NCBI GenBank assembly: GCA_963575655.1
Contig: CAUYTY010000110.1
Span: 1-47,460 of the forward strand
Origin: Gammaproteobacteria bacterium
GTDB lineage: Bacteria; Pseudomonadota; Gammaproteobacteria; CAIRSR01
DNA length: 47,460 nucleotides
Direction of reading: 5' to 3'
The notes under the pieces were generated by a model. It was not told where the DNA came from, did not search any database, and saw nothing but the letters and a program-made list of their open reading frames with translations. Numbering within the stretch: position 1 is the stretch's first letter; every line of letters starts with the position of its first letter. Below are positions 19,254-27,533 of the stretch, piece by piece. A program made the position numbers and the translations under genes.

Positions 19254-20132
19254 ATGAAAATCGCCCTTCTTTCTCGCAGGCCAGAGCTATATTCGACTCG
19301 CAGATTGGTAGAAGTAGCGCAAACGCGGGGGCACGAGATCCAGGTCGTTGACACCTTACGTTGTTATATGAATGTCTCCGTCGGTCCGCCGCTCGTTCAT
19401 TACCAAGGGGAGGGGCTGAAAGACTTCGATGCGGTGATTCCCCGCATTGGAACCTCGATTACGGCCTACGGGACGGCGGTGGTGCGTCAATTCGAGAGAA
19501 TGGGCGTCTATTCGCTCAATTCTTCGGCCGCGATTGCCCTTGCCCGCGATAAACTGCGCACACTCCAAACTTTGGCCGAGGCAGGAATCGCCCTACCGCA
19601 GACCGGATTCGCCGATTCCCAAGAAGACGTAGCTAATTTAATTACCTTGGTGGGTGGTGCGCCCTTGGTAGTAAAACTGCTGGAAGGAACGCAAGGGATC
19701 GGGGTCGTACTTGCTGAAACTCATCAAGCAGCGACCAGTGTCATTGAGGCGTTTTACGGGCTACGAGCCAATGTTCTGGTCCAAGAATTCATCGGAGAGG
19801 CCGCTGGCGCCGATATCCGTTGTTTTGTCGTGGGCGGACAGGTAATCGCTAGCATAAAGCGTCAGGCCACCGCCGGGGATTTCCGTTCTAATTTGCATCG
19901 CGGTGGTACGGCAAGCCCCATACAGATCACCGCCCAAGAACGAACCATGGCAGTGGAGGCAACTCGGATCATCGGACTTGACGTGGCGGGGGTTGATCTT
20001 CTGCGTTCACGCAACGGCCCAGTAGTAATGGAGGTCAACGCCTCCCCAGGCCTAGAAGGAATTGAAACCACCACCAACGAAGATGTGGCGGGCACCATCC
20101 TCGATTATCTGGAACGACGGCTATCCATTTAA
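19254..20132 (+). CDS. rimK: RimK-family ATP-grasp glutamate ligase
   Basis: Adds glutamates to the C-terminus of ribosomal protein S6, using ATP, in the cytoplasm. The 292 residues include the N-terminal Rossmann-like part ([18 protein letters not shown]), FDAVIPRIG, the ATP-grasp lysine region [15 protein letters not shown] and the metal site [15 protein letters not shown]. Length is close to E. coli RimK (300). A caspase-fold remnant begins 6 bp downstream. Confidence 0.95.
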   Translation: MKIALLSRRPELYSTRRLVEVAQTRGHEIQVVDTLRCYMNVSVGPPLVHYQGEGLKDFDAVIPRIGTSITAYGTAVVRQFERMGVYSLNSSAAIALARDKLRTLQTLAEAGIALPQTGFADSQEDVANLITLVGGAPLVVKLLEGTQGIGVVLAETHQAATSVIEAFYGLRANVLVQEFIGEAAGADIRCFVVGGQVIASIKRQATAGDFRSNLHRGGTASPIQITAQERTMAVEATRIIGLDVAGVDLLRSRNGPVVMEVNASPGLEGIETTTNEDVAGTILDYLERRLSI

Positions 20133-20138
20133 GCCGAA

Positions 20139-20465
20139 ATGGCGAGTCGAGACACGGGGCAGAAAACCGCCATCGATCGACTAATCCGCACCACCGGTCG
20201 CGCGGTAATCGCCACCAGCGGCGAGGGGCAAATGGCCCTAGAAGGGTATAAAGAGCATGGCGTCTTTACTTTTAGTCTGTTGGAAGGATTGGACGGCAGC
20301 GTGGATACCAACCACACCGGACAGGTAACCCTTCTCGATTTGGCGACCCACGTCTCCAAGCGCGTACCGGAAATTACCCAGAAGCGTTGGCGTTACGAAC
20401 AATTTCCTATGCTCGGTCTTAAGGGAATAGATTTTCCATTGGGGCTGGTAAAGACGAGGCGATGA
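20139..20465 (+). pseudogene. C-terminal remnant of a caspase-fold (peptidase C14) protein
   Basis: The 108 codons match only the last part of the caspase-like domain seen in prokaryotic metacaspase or WD40-caspase proteins. Segments are TTGRAVIATSGEGQMALEGY, HGVFTFSLLEGLDG and the tail VTLLDLATHVSKRVPEITQK...QFPMLGLKGIDFPLG. The catalytic His and Cys lie upstream in intact proteins and are absent because rimK occupies that sequence. No ribosome site. Interpreted as a leftover of a larger gene cut off by rearrangement next to rimK. Confidence 0.7.
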
Positions 20466-20553
20466 GTGAAATGGCAGACAGATTGTCCCTCCGGTTACCA
20501 ATGTAAAGTTACCTCGGCTCGATAAGAACCAATTCCCTATTCAGGAGGATGTC

Positions 20554-20805
20554 GTGACCACATTACTTTTAGAGTTACCGGAAACTATTCTTTCCTCCCT
20601 GCGGCGTAGCCCGGAGGAAATACTGCGAGAGATGCGTCTGACATCCGCTGCTATGTGGTATACCCAGGGATATATTTCTCAGGAAATGGCTGCTGCGTTT
20701 GCTGGTCTGGACCGTACAGATTTCCTGCTGGCCTTGGCCCGTATGGGAATTGATTCATTTCGGGTTGATTTCGAGGACCTGGATCGTGAGTTGTCCCGTG
20801 GATGA
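20554..20805 (+). CDS. UPF0175-family antitoxin
   Basis: The 83-residue product starts with GTG behind a strong AGGAGG. It has the UPF0175 layout: a short beta strand (TTLLLELPETIL), an acidic helix (SPEEILREMRLTSAAMWYTQG) and a helix-turn-helix (SQEMAAAFAGLDRTDFLLALARMGI) ending FRVDFEDLDREL. It overlaps the downstream PIN-domain toxin by 8 bp. UPF0175 proteins are predicted antitoxins that bind DNA and their partner, so autoregulation is expected. Confidence 0.88.
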   Translation: MTTLLLELPETILSSLRRSPEEILREMRLTSAAMWYTQGYISQEMAAAFAGLDRTDFLLALARMGIDSFRVDFEDLDRELSRG

Positions 20806-21289
20806 AACGGCGATAATCGACGCTTCTCCCCTCATCTTTCTGGGAAGGGCTGGATATTTGGAATTGTTATGCGACATTGCTGTCCGTTATCTGGTACCCG
20901 AAACTGTGATGGAAGAAATTCAACGACGTGGCCAGACCGATGAAACTGTCCGTGCTGTGGCGAAGGCTTCATGGATAGAAATTATCCCCGCTCCCATCAT
21001 CCCAGAAACAGTCTTGGCATGGAGCCTTGGGCCAGGAGAATCCACGGTTCTGGCCTTGGCAATAGCATTGCGAGAAAAATCTACCGTGGTGGTGATCGAC
21101 GATCTTGCCGCACGCCAATATGCCTCCGTACAGGGCTTATCCTTACGAGGCACCTTGGGCATTGTTCTAAACGCTAAAAGTAAAGGCCGGATACCTTTAG
21201 CCAGACCGGTCATGGAAACATTGGTTTTAAAAGGGATGTATCTGTCGAGAACCATCCTCGATAAGGCTTTGGAACGTGTAGGAGAGTGA
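20798..21289 (+). CDS. DUF3368 PIN-domain toxin (VapC-like)
   Basis: The GTG at 20798 overlaps the antitoxin stop and gives 163 residues beginning MDETAIIDASPLIFLGR. The PIN-fold acidic residues are visible in IIDASPL, ETVMEEIQRRG, GPGESTVLAL and VIDDLAARQYA. DUF3368 members are predicted ribonucleases paired with UPF0175 antitoxins. The C-terminal ALNAKSKG/GYLSRTILDKAL-like region (LNAKSKGRIPLARPVM) is family-typical. It probably cleaves RNA in the cytoplasm when released from the antitoxin. The pair looks intact. Confidence 0.87.
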   Translation: MDETAIIDASPLIFLGRAGYLELLCDIAVRYLVPETVMEEIQRRGQTDETVRAVAKASWIEIIPAPIIPETVLAWSLGPGESTVLALAIALREKSTVVVIDDLAARQYASVQGLSLRGTLGIVLNAKSKGRIPLARPVMETLVLKGMYLSRTILDKALERVGE

Positions 21290-21328
21290 ATTAGAACGCT
21301 CAAAACTAGAAGAATCTCTCGACGCTCC

Positions 21329-21626
21329 TTGGCATCTCTCTTCCTCCCCTATTCCCACGAGGATGAGAAATTGGTGGAGGAGCTACGAAAGCACCTGCAA
21401 GGATTTGGGCGGTTCGGACTAATTACGTCTTGGTATGACCGTAGTATCAATGCCGATGCGGCCTGGGACGACGAGATTAGAAAGAATCTGGAGCAGGCTA
21501 ATCTGCATCAGCACCGATTTCGTGAATTCCGAATACATCCACAAAGTGGAACTGAATTCGGGAGACTGTGTCATCTCCAAGAATTATAATACAGCTAACA
21601 ATGACGGTAGGGAACTTTGTGAATAA
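21329..21626 (+). pseudogene. broken TIR-domain gene
   Basis: The first frame encodes the start of a bacterial TIR domain (LFLPYSHEDEKLVEELRKHL, LITSWYDRSINADAAWDDEI, NLEQANL). It loses the frame near 21505, where the next TIR strand continues in another frame as ICISTDFVNSEYIHKVEL. A deletion of several bases inside the beta strand explains this. No further TIR sequence is seen, so both the frameshift and a C-terminal truncation disable it. TIR proteins often act in antiphage defence by consuming NAD. Confidence 0.72.
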
Positions 21627-21628
21627 AA

Positions 21629-21784
21629 AATTTGCCGCAATATCTTCTCAGAGGCAAAAGGGACATTTATGGAGAATATAAAGAACTCATAAGCTTGATC
21701 ACAAAAGTACTCCAGACACGAAGCGAGGGAATTGGCTTTAATGCGGCGTGTCGAGTTTTTGGGATAGCCCATTACATCGTTCCC
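21629..21784 (+). pseudogene. N-terminal fragment of an IS transposase
   Basis: A frame from about 21629 to 21784 reads NLPQYLLRGKRDIYGEYKEL and RSEGIGFNAACRVFGIA, which resembles the helix-turn-helix region of IS1-type transposases. It is cut by the palindrome that begins at 21777. No start codon and no catalytic region remain. Confidence 0.55.
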
Positions 21785-21966
21785 ACGCTCCGCGTGGGAA
21801 TGATATAACTACTTTTTCTAAGAGAGATTCCCTTAACTTAATGGCAGTGAAGGCGTTGCCCTAGGTTGATATGCCGACACGCCGTTGGCGTGTCTAAAAG
21901 AATTACGACACTCTCCCTGAGCAACTTTACGCTGGTGGCCGAGGTTTTCGGTCAGGCACTAAATAA
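21774..21966. repeat. decayed palindromic composite element
   Basis: Contains the palindrome CGTTCCCACGC-TCC-GCGTGGGAATG (21778-21802), GACACGCC-GTT-GGCGTGTC, and GAGGTTTTCGGTCAGGCACTA (about 21942-21960). The first and last parts also occur together in the intact composite element at 33986-34137. It ends at the comFB stop codon. Confidence 0.6.
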
Positions 21967-22236
21967 CTAACGGGGAACCTGACGCCGTTTGGCAAAGTCG
22001 ATCGCGTCATTGACTATTCTTACTATCAAAGCATGCATTTCCTCCCACTCTCTGTCGGTAATATTAGACGCCATATCTACATTGTGGCGAATATAACGTG
22101 GGGGTAAATGGTTCAAGGCGATGCAGGCAATATCTTCCATAAGCTCTTGGTCTGCCACCTCGTCACGTTCTCTCATGACGATTTGGATCCGCTCGAGAAC
22201 CACTTGTTCGTAGTAGTTGTGGATTGAACTAAACAT
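21967..22236 (-). CDS. ComFB-family protein
   Basis: The 89-residue product has the layout of the late-competence ComFB family: MFSSIHNYYEQVVLERI at the N-terminus, then IACIALNHLPPRYIRHNVDM, the family's LN-LPPRY core, and a C-terminal helix. ComFB-domain proteins of cyanobacteria have been reported to bind cyclic dinucleotide or nucleotide second messengers. A signalling role in the cytoplasm is therefore plausible here but not shown. It follows nrdJb by 157 bp on the same strand. Confidence 0.85.
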   Translation of the reverse strand: MFSSIHNYYEQVVLERIQIVMRERDEVADQELMEDIACIALNHLPPRYIRHNVDMASNITDREWEEMHALIVRIVNDAIDFAKRRQVPR

Positions 22237-22393
22237 CGCAAACCTCTCGTATCTTTAGGCTTTGCAATAAGGAACCGAATCATCATCTCAGGCTCGTTTA
22301 TTGACAAATCCGGTCCCGTGATTTTTGTGAATTTCGCCCAACAACATCCTGTCACTGATTGCTAAATGGGTGTAGCACAGGTGTTCAGTAAAC

Positions 22394-23086
22394 TTACCCG
22401 CACTTAGATTCTCCGCAACTCAGACAGGTAAGACAACCATCCATTACGATCATAGCCTTGGTCTGACATTTAGGACAGAGCTGGGCGCTGGGGGGAAAGG
22501 TAGCGTCGTTGTCAGCGGTTGCCGTGGCGTTCGACTTGGTAGCGGCATCGTATTCGGCACGCTTTTTGGCAATAAATTCTCGCTGTTGCTCATCCAATCC
22601 ATCGCCCTTGATAAGACCAATGGAACGTAGATGAGATTCGATAACATCTCCCAATTCTGCTACCAGTGAGGGCATGTACTTCCCGCCCCGTTTGAAATAA
22701 CCACCCTTGGGATCAAAAACCGAGCGCAGTTCCTCGACTAGAAAGGTAAGATCCCCCCCCTTACGAAATACCGAAGAGATGATCCGAGTCAACGCCACGA
22801 TCCATTGGAAATGGTCCATATTCTTCGAGTTGATAAAGATCTCAAAGGGCTGGCGTTGTTCGTGGGAGGTACCCTCATTGAGGACAATGTCATTGACGGT
22901 AACGTACAAGGAATGCTCCGAGAGGGGGGTGCGAATCTTGTAGGTAGCACCCAACAAAACACCAGGCCGCTCGACATTCTCATGCATCTTCATCGGAGGT
23001 TCGGGTACTGGTACGGCGGGTACTGGTGCCACTTCCTCTTCTTTTACTACGCTGTATTTGACGATCTTTTTGTCAATATGGATAGC
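22394..23086 (-). CDS. nrdJb: cobalamin-dependent ribonucleotide reductase, C-terminal subunit
   Basis: The second part of a class II ribonucleotide reductase split as in Pseudomonas. The start is placed at MAIHIDKKIVKYSVV (230 residues), the length of Pseudomonas NrdJb. It shows the TSCPD-like region (NSKNMDHFQWIVALTRIISS, FRKGGDL) and a C-terminal cysteine cluster CPKCQ...CLTCLSCGESKCG that likely binds zinc or acts as the redox shuttle that re-reduces the active site of NrdJa. The gap to nrdJa (287 bp) is filled by two mini-elements. The codons upstream of the chosen start lie partly in one of them. Confidence 0.93.
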   Translation of the reverse strand, partial: AIHIDKKIVKYSVVKEEEVAPVPAVPVPEPPMKMHENVERPGVLLGATYKIRTPLSEHSLYVTVNDIVLNEGTSHEQRQPFEIFINSKNMDHFQWIVALTRIISSVFRKGGDLTFLVEELRSVFDPKGGYFKRGGKYMPSLVAELGDVIESHLRSIGLIKGDGLDEQQREFIAKKRAEYDAATKSNATATADNDATFPPSAQLCPKCQTKAMIVMDGCLTCLSCGESKCG

Positions 23087-23124
23087 CATGGGGCAGCTCT
23101 TAAAGGACATCAGCCAGAGAATAA

Positions 23125-23216
23125 AACCCAAGTTGCCACCTAGCGTGATTTTCTCCCTTCTCCCTTCGGGAAAGAGGCTTTTTATTTTTCACCGCATAGG
23201 TAGCAACCTGGATTAA
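23125..23216. repeat. type C palindromic mini-element between nrdJa and nrdJb
   Basis: Left end AACCCAAGTTGCCACCTAG and right end ATAGGTAGCAACCTGGATTA surround TTTTCTCCCTTCTCCCTTCGGG...; closely similar to 33888-33980. It abuts the second element at 23222. Confidence 0.8.
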
Positions 23217-23221
23217 TTAAC

Positions 23222-23373
23222 CTAACCCAAGTTGCCAGCTATTCAAAATTCGGGATCGCATCCAATCGTCCCCCCTCAATCCCCCCGTAAACGGGGGGAG
23301 GTCTGCGGTCTACTCCCTCCCCGTTTACGGGGAGGGCTGGGGAGGGGGCAAGTAGGTGGCAACTTGGGTTAAC
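23222..23373. mobile_element. 150-bp MITE-like palindromic element, copy B
   Basis: Inverted copy of 9989-10140, about four substitutions different. Its right end (GTTAAC at 23368-23373) touches the TAG stop of nrdJa directly. Near identity of the copies suggests recent movement or conversion. Confidence 0.85.
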
Positions 23374-26300
23374 CTACCACTTTCCGTAATAGCCTTCCTT
23401 GAGCGCATCGTAGAGATTGGCAGCCGAATGAGTTTCACCGTCGTACTCGATCTCTTCGTTACCTTTAGCCTCGACCACAGTACCATCCTCTAAAACAAAA
23501 TGGTAGATGGTAGCCGCCAAGTCTTTTTCTTTGACGAGTACTCCTTGAAAAGCCTCGGGGTTGTAGCGGAAGGTGGTACATCCCTTAAGTCCCTGTCGAT
23601 AGGCATAGAGATAAACGTCCTTGAATTTCTCAAAGGGAAAATCAGTGGGAACGTTGATCGTCTTGGAGATTGACGAGTCTATCCAACGTTGGGCCGCAGC
23701 TTGGACATCAACATGCTCACTGGGAGCAATTTCATCGGCGGTGGTGAAATAATCCGGGAGTTGATACTCTGCATCCTCCGCATAAGGCATTGCCTTGGAA
23801 TTAATAAGGGCACGGTAGGCTAATAATTCAAAAGAATAGACATCCACCTTTTCCTTGCTCTTCTTGCCTTCGCGGATCACATTACGTGCGTAGTGGTGGG
23901 CAAAACTTGGTTCAATGCCGTTGCTGGCATTGTTGGCAAGCGACAGTGAGATCGTTCCGGTAGGGGCGATAGAGGTATGGTGGGTAAAGCGGCAACCAAT
24001 CTGCGCCAGATCCTCTATCAATTCCGGGTCCACCTCACGTAGACGCTGCATATAACGGCTATAGCGGGCATGTAGGACCTTACCCATAACACTATCGCCG
24101 ATCTGATAACCATCATTGACCATTTCAGGACGGTGGCGCAGCATTTCCTTTGTCACCACAAAATCTTCCGTCATAATCGGGGCCGGTCCTTTCTCGTGGG
24201 CCAATTCCAAACCGGCACGCCAACCAGTCAGGGCCATTTCCCGGGTGACCTCTTCGGTGAATTCCAGAGATTCAGGGCTACCATAGCGAAGGCGCAGTAG
24301 GGTAAGAGTAGACCCCAGCCCGAGATATCCCATACCGTGTCGACGTTTATGTAAGATCTCCGCACGCTGTCCAGGGAGTGGCAGGCCGTTAATCTCTACG
24401 ACGTTGTCCAACAGACGGGTAAAAATGGAAACTACCTTCCGATATTGTTCCCAGTCAAAAGCCGCACGGTCCGTAAACGGGTGGAGAACAAATTTGGTGA
24501 GGTCAATCGAGCCGAGCAGGCAACTACCATAAGGCGGCAGACCTTGTTCGCCACATTGCCCGGTCGCAATGCCATTAAAAAGAACGGAATTGTGGTCTGG
24601 TTGGGTAGTATCGTAAACCGCCTGACGCCCCACGTAGGTAATTGTCTCGACCCGTGCGCTAAATCGTTGCCCCTGACCCGGAGATTGACCCTTAATCCAC
24701 GTATGATAAGTCTCAACTTTGTCCGTGGACAGGAAACCGATCTCGCTCATGAAGCGATCACGGGATTCGTCATCGATCTGTAATTCATAATTGGCGCGCC
24801 CAGAAGAGTACTGCTGTCCATCTCTGCTATCTGGGAACTGGCACCCTTCCGTGCTATGGAGGTGTGCGATGCGTGCCAAGATCCCGAAATTGGCGAGTAG
24901 CATCTGGATATCTTGCAGCAGACCCTTTTCACGGGATGCAAGACGCACAGAACAGGTCAATGATTCATCAGCAATCTCAACCGTTCCATCGATCTGGAAT
25001 AACCCACGGAGATATCCTTTCGCGCATTCTTCGGTACCACGCCAAACAACCTCAGGCACCTGGAATTTATGCTCTTTGGTGAGGCCGTAATGCTGAAGAT
25101 AGCGGGCCAATAGCACCGATTTAATCAAGACGTGATTACGTTCTTCAACGCCAATCGGCCGCCCTTGATAATCGCAACCGATAAAGTGGCCCGCTCCAGT
25201 AATCAGGAAGTTGACGTAATTGGCAACATCAGCGGCCAGAGCTTGCCCTTCGCCCCAGAGATTGACATAGGTAATTGGCTCGTGGCGCTTACTCTCGGTA
25301 AAGTGACCGTTACCGGTGAGGAGGCCAACCAGAATGCCAAGTTCCAAGGTTCCCTGATTACCAAACTGCCCTTTGCCCGACTGGATCAGGATCTCGTCAC
25401 CGGGTTGCAGCTCTTGGAGTTTGATCTTGCCACGTTGGGTATAGAAATCATGCCACGCGGTGGCCTTAATCTCGTAACCCTCATGGGTGGTAACACGATA
25501 AACATCGGCCGCACCTGCGGTCATAAAAGCGGGTTTGGCCGGACGAATGGCGACACCACATACGGATTGCGCCAAGGTGCGGGTATCGACTGTTACCTCT
25601 AGTGGCGCGGCACTTGCGTACAACTCGCCAATTGGGATCATTCCGTACTGAGTGTGGAGGCGAGTATCCGCAGTGACGCACGGATTCGTTGCCCGGATAC
25701 TCTCACACCACCAATTGTTATTCATCTCATTGTACTGGTCGATGAGAATGAACCCCGGTTCGGCGTAGTCGTAGGTAGAGGCCATGATGAGATCCCATAG
25801 CTTCCTTGCAGGGATGATGCGATAAACCTTGCAGGCTACCCGTCCCGCAATGTCGGTAATATAACCAGTGGTATCGGGCCAGGGACGCCACACCACCTTG
25901 GTGGGGTCCTGAAGGTCGGGGGCATCTGAGGGAGTTTCCTTGGCGCTGATAGGGAAGGCAAGCTTCCAAGAACCATTGGCAACTACTGCTTCCATGAACT
26001 CTTTAGTGATGAGCAAGGACAGATTGAACTGACGCAGCCGCCCTGCCTCGCGCTTGGCACGGATGAAATCCATGACATCGGGATGGCCCACGTCGAAGGT
26101 CGCCATTTGAGCGCCCCGTCGCCCTCCTGCGGAGGACACCGTGAAGCACATCTTGTCGTAGATATCCATGAAGGACAGCGGGCCGGAGGTATAGGATCCC
26201 GCCCCGGAGACGTAGGCCCCACGCGGACGTAGCGTAGAAAACTCGTAACCGGTGCCCGATCCGGCCTTGAGTGTAAGCCCCGCTTCATGGACCTTGGCGA

Positions 26301-26652
26301 GGATGTCATCCATGGAGTCGTGGATGGTGCCCGATACCGTACAGTTGATCGTGGAGGTAGCGGGTTTGTGTTCCAAAGCACCGGCGTTGGAGATAATGCG
26401 CCCGGCCGGGATCGCACCGTGACAGAGTGCCCATAGGAACTTCTCAAACCACTCCTCACGCTTCTCCGGGGTCAGCTCTACCCCAGCCAGCGCCTTTGCT
26501 ACCCGTTTGAAGGTATCGTCCATACTCCGGTCGATAAGCGTTCCATCTTTGGTCTTGAGTCGGTACTTTTTGTCCCAGATGTCCATGGAGGCATTCTGGA
26601 ACGGGATATCGGTAACAGCATTGGGTACAGCTTTGAGGTGAGCGGACTTCAT
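23374..26652 (-). CDS. nrdJa: cobalamin-dependent ribonucleotide reductase, catalytic subunit, with intein
   Basis: Class II reductase using adenosylcobalamin to make deoxyribonucleotides with or without oxygen. The start at MKSAHLKAVPNAV has GGAAGG ten bases upstream; 1092 residues are encoded, about 717 after removal of a 375-residue intein. Host motifs are INCTVSGTIHDSMDDI (catalytic cysteine), GSGTGYEFSTLRPRG, FNLSLLITKEFMEA and the finger loop NPC-GEQGLPPYGSC, which the intein interrupts immediately before the cysteine. It ends with an acidic tail (EGYYGKW). It works with NrdJb, encoded downstream. Upstream are a promoter and two NrdR boxes. Confidence 0.95.
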   Translation of the reverse strand: MKSAHLKAVPNAVTDIPFQNASMDIWDKKYRLKTKDGTLIDRSMDDTFKRVAKALAGVELTPEKREEWFEKFLWALCHGAIPAGRIISNAGALEHKPATSTINCTVSGTIHDSMDDILAKVHEAGLTLKAGSGTGYEFSTLRPRGAYVSGAGSYTSGPLSFMDIYDKMCFTVSSAGGRRGAQMATFDVGHPDVMDFIRAKREAGRLRQFNLSLLITKEFMEAVVANGSWKLAFPISAKETPSDAPDLQDPTKVVWRPWPDTTGYITDIAGRVACKVYRIIPARKLWDLIMASTYDYAEPGFILIDQYNEMNNNWWCESIRATNPCVTADTRLHTQYGMIPIGELYASAAPLEVTVDTRTLAQSVCGVAIRPAKPAFMTAGAADVYRVTTHEGYEIKATAWHDFYTQRGKIKLQELQPGDEILIQSGKGQFGNQGTLELGILVGLLTGNGHFTESKRHEPITYVNLWGEGQALAADVANYVNFLITGAGHFIGCDYQGRPIGVEERNHVLIKSVLLARYLQHYGLTKEHKFQVPEVVWRGTEECAKGYLRGLFQIDGTVEIADESLTCSVRLASREKGLLQDIQMLLANFGILARIAHLHSTEGCQFPDSRDGQQYSSGRANYELQIDDESRDRFMSEIGFLSTDKVETYHTWIKGQSPGQGQRFSARVETITYVGRQAVYDTTQPDHNSVLFNGIATGQCGEQGLPPYGSCLLGSIDLTKFVLHPFTDRAAFDWEQYRKVVSIFTRLLDNVVEINGLPLPGQRAEILHKRRHGMGYLGLGSTLTLLRLRYGSPESLEFTEEVTREMALTGWRAGLELAHEKGPAPIMTEDFVVTKEMLRHRPEMVNDGYQIGDSVMGKVLHARYSRYMQRLREVDPELIEDLAQIGCRFTHHTSIAPTGTISLSLANNASNGIEPSFAHHYARNVIREGKKSKEKVDVYSFELLAYRALINSKAMPYAEDAEYQLPDYFTTADEIAPSEHVDVQAAAQRWIDSSISKTINVPTDFPFEKFKDVYLYAYRQGLKGCTTFRYNPEAFQGVLVKEKDLAATIYHFVLEDGTVVEAKGNEEIEYDGETHSAANLYDALKEGYYGKW
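24556..25680 (-). other. intein with LAGLIDADG endonuclease inside NrdJa
   Basis: Encodes residues 325-699 of the precursor. It starts with Cys (CVTADTRLHTQYGMIPIGEL, block A), has block B T-A-W-H (ATAWHDFYTQRG), and ends DTTQPDHNSVLFNGIATGQ before the +1 Cys of the host. The last two residues are Gly-Gln instead of the usual His-Asn. Two LAGLIDADG-like motifs lie in the middle: LVGLLTGNG, where the catalytic acid is Asn (codon AAC at 25309-25311), and LRGLFQIDG, which keeps Asp. The insertion is in the catalytic NPC/GE loop, a favoured intein site. Flanking host residues rejoin exactly to NPCGEQG. Confidence 0.93.
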
Positions 26653-26800
26653 GAGGTTGGCGCCTTCCAGGATCCTAGGAGTCTTGTTAAAAGAAAGGTA
26701 ATGGCTAGCGGGCCATCTCACGGAGATACGTCATAAACACTTGTTTTTTCTCGACCATGGAAAAGAACTCAGCGAGGTGAGGCGGTTACTTGGTATGGTG

Positions 26801-26838
26801 GCGTGGTTGAGTCGAGCTGTCCGGTTATCAAACCACGC
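26801..26838 (-). other. leader stem-loop of nrdJa
   Basis: Perfect arms GCGTGGTT (26801-26808) and AACCACGC (26831-26838) separated by 22 bases, located between the predicted transcription start and the nrdJa start codon. No B12-box was found, so this is not a recognisable cobalamin riboswitch. Confidence 0.45.
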
Positions 26839-26846
26839 AGTATGAG

Positions 26847-26862
26847 ACACAACATATTGTGC
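26847..26862 (-). promoter_or_regulatory. NrdR box 1 upstream of nrdJa
   Basis: ACACAACATATTGTGC fits the palindromic NrdR-box consensus (ACACtATATATtGTGT-like). It sits immediately downstream of the predicted -10, where bound NrdR repressor would block initiation. Its exact complement recurs at 27004-27018. Confidence 0.8.
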
Positions 26863-26874
26863 CTGCTGGGTGGG

Positions 26875-26904
26875 ACAATAAATCACTCACGACGCCACTG
26901 TCAA
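26875..26904 (-). promoter_or_regulatory. sigma-70 promoter of nrdJa
   Basis: Minus-strand TTGACA (26899-26904), an 18-bp spacer and TATTGT (26875-26880). Transcription would start near 26868, next to NrdR box 1. Confidence 0.6.
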
Positions 26905-27002
26905 CACCATTACTAGAGTGATACTCTACTATTATCAATACGTTGTGACGAGTAACAGGAAATCGACGGGATAGAGGAATCATCCTTGCATCGCTCTCGA
27001 TG

Positions 27003-27018
27003 CCACAATATGTTGTGT
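27003..27018 (-). promoter_or_regulatory. NrdR box 2
   Basis: CCACAATATGTTGTGT; 15 bases are the exact reverse complement of box 1. It lies 156 bp from box 1, close to 15 helical turns, and upstream of the predicted promoter. NrdR usually binds paired boxes much closer together. Confidence 0.7.
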
Positions 27019-27533
27019 TCTCATCCTCTTACAATCTTACCTATCATCCTCCATGGGCTGTGACTGTTCACTTCGGTACATCCACGACAATCCCTAGAGG
27101 TAGGTAGAAAACACCGGAAGAATCAAAATTCGGTTCACTGCAGTTGGATCATTTATGATGATCCCCCCTCCTCGAACCATTGTACGATTTTACCACACTG
27201 CGTCGGTGGATTTTCTGGATCTGGAAGCCTTGGCCGGAATTCTCAGCGGGTTATCGTGAATGTACTAACAAGCCCATGGTTACTCACGGAAAACCATACT
27301 ACCGGAAGGTAGCGTAAAACGGTTACTCAATATGTGGCAAAATGGTTTCCCTTATAATGGACAGGATGTTCCTTCACCGTAGTCCCAGCAGAGGGGAATT
27401 TGATATATTGCTTATTTCCCAAATCATTGGAATTGTCACGATAGCAATCGTACAGACTATTTCCTTAGCAATTCAGTTCAACGATAAGCTATATTTTATC
27501 TGATCACCGATATGGCTCTACTCGTTATGGTGC
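27019..27533. other. gene-free stretch between nrdJa control region and cNMP-fold gene
   Basis: About 515 bp with no convincing CDS or RNA. AT-rich from 27420 on, which is a likely promoter zone for the gene at 27534 (TTGTCA at 27434 and AT-rich hexamers downstream at imperfect spacing). Nothing else recognised. Confidence 0.4.

Noticed and set aside
26652-26900. Cobalamin riboswitch in the nrdJa leader
   Set aside because: Expected for a B12-dependent enzyme, but no B12 box was found on the minus strand; only a simple hairpin is present.
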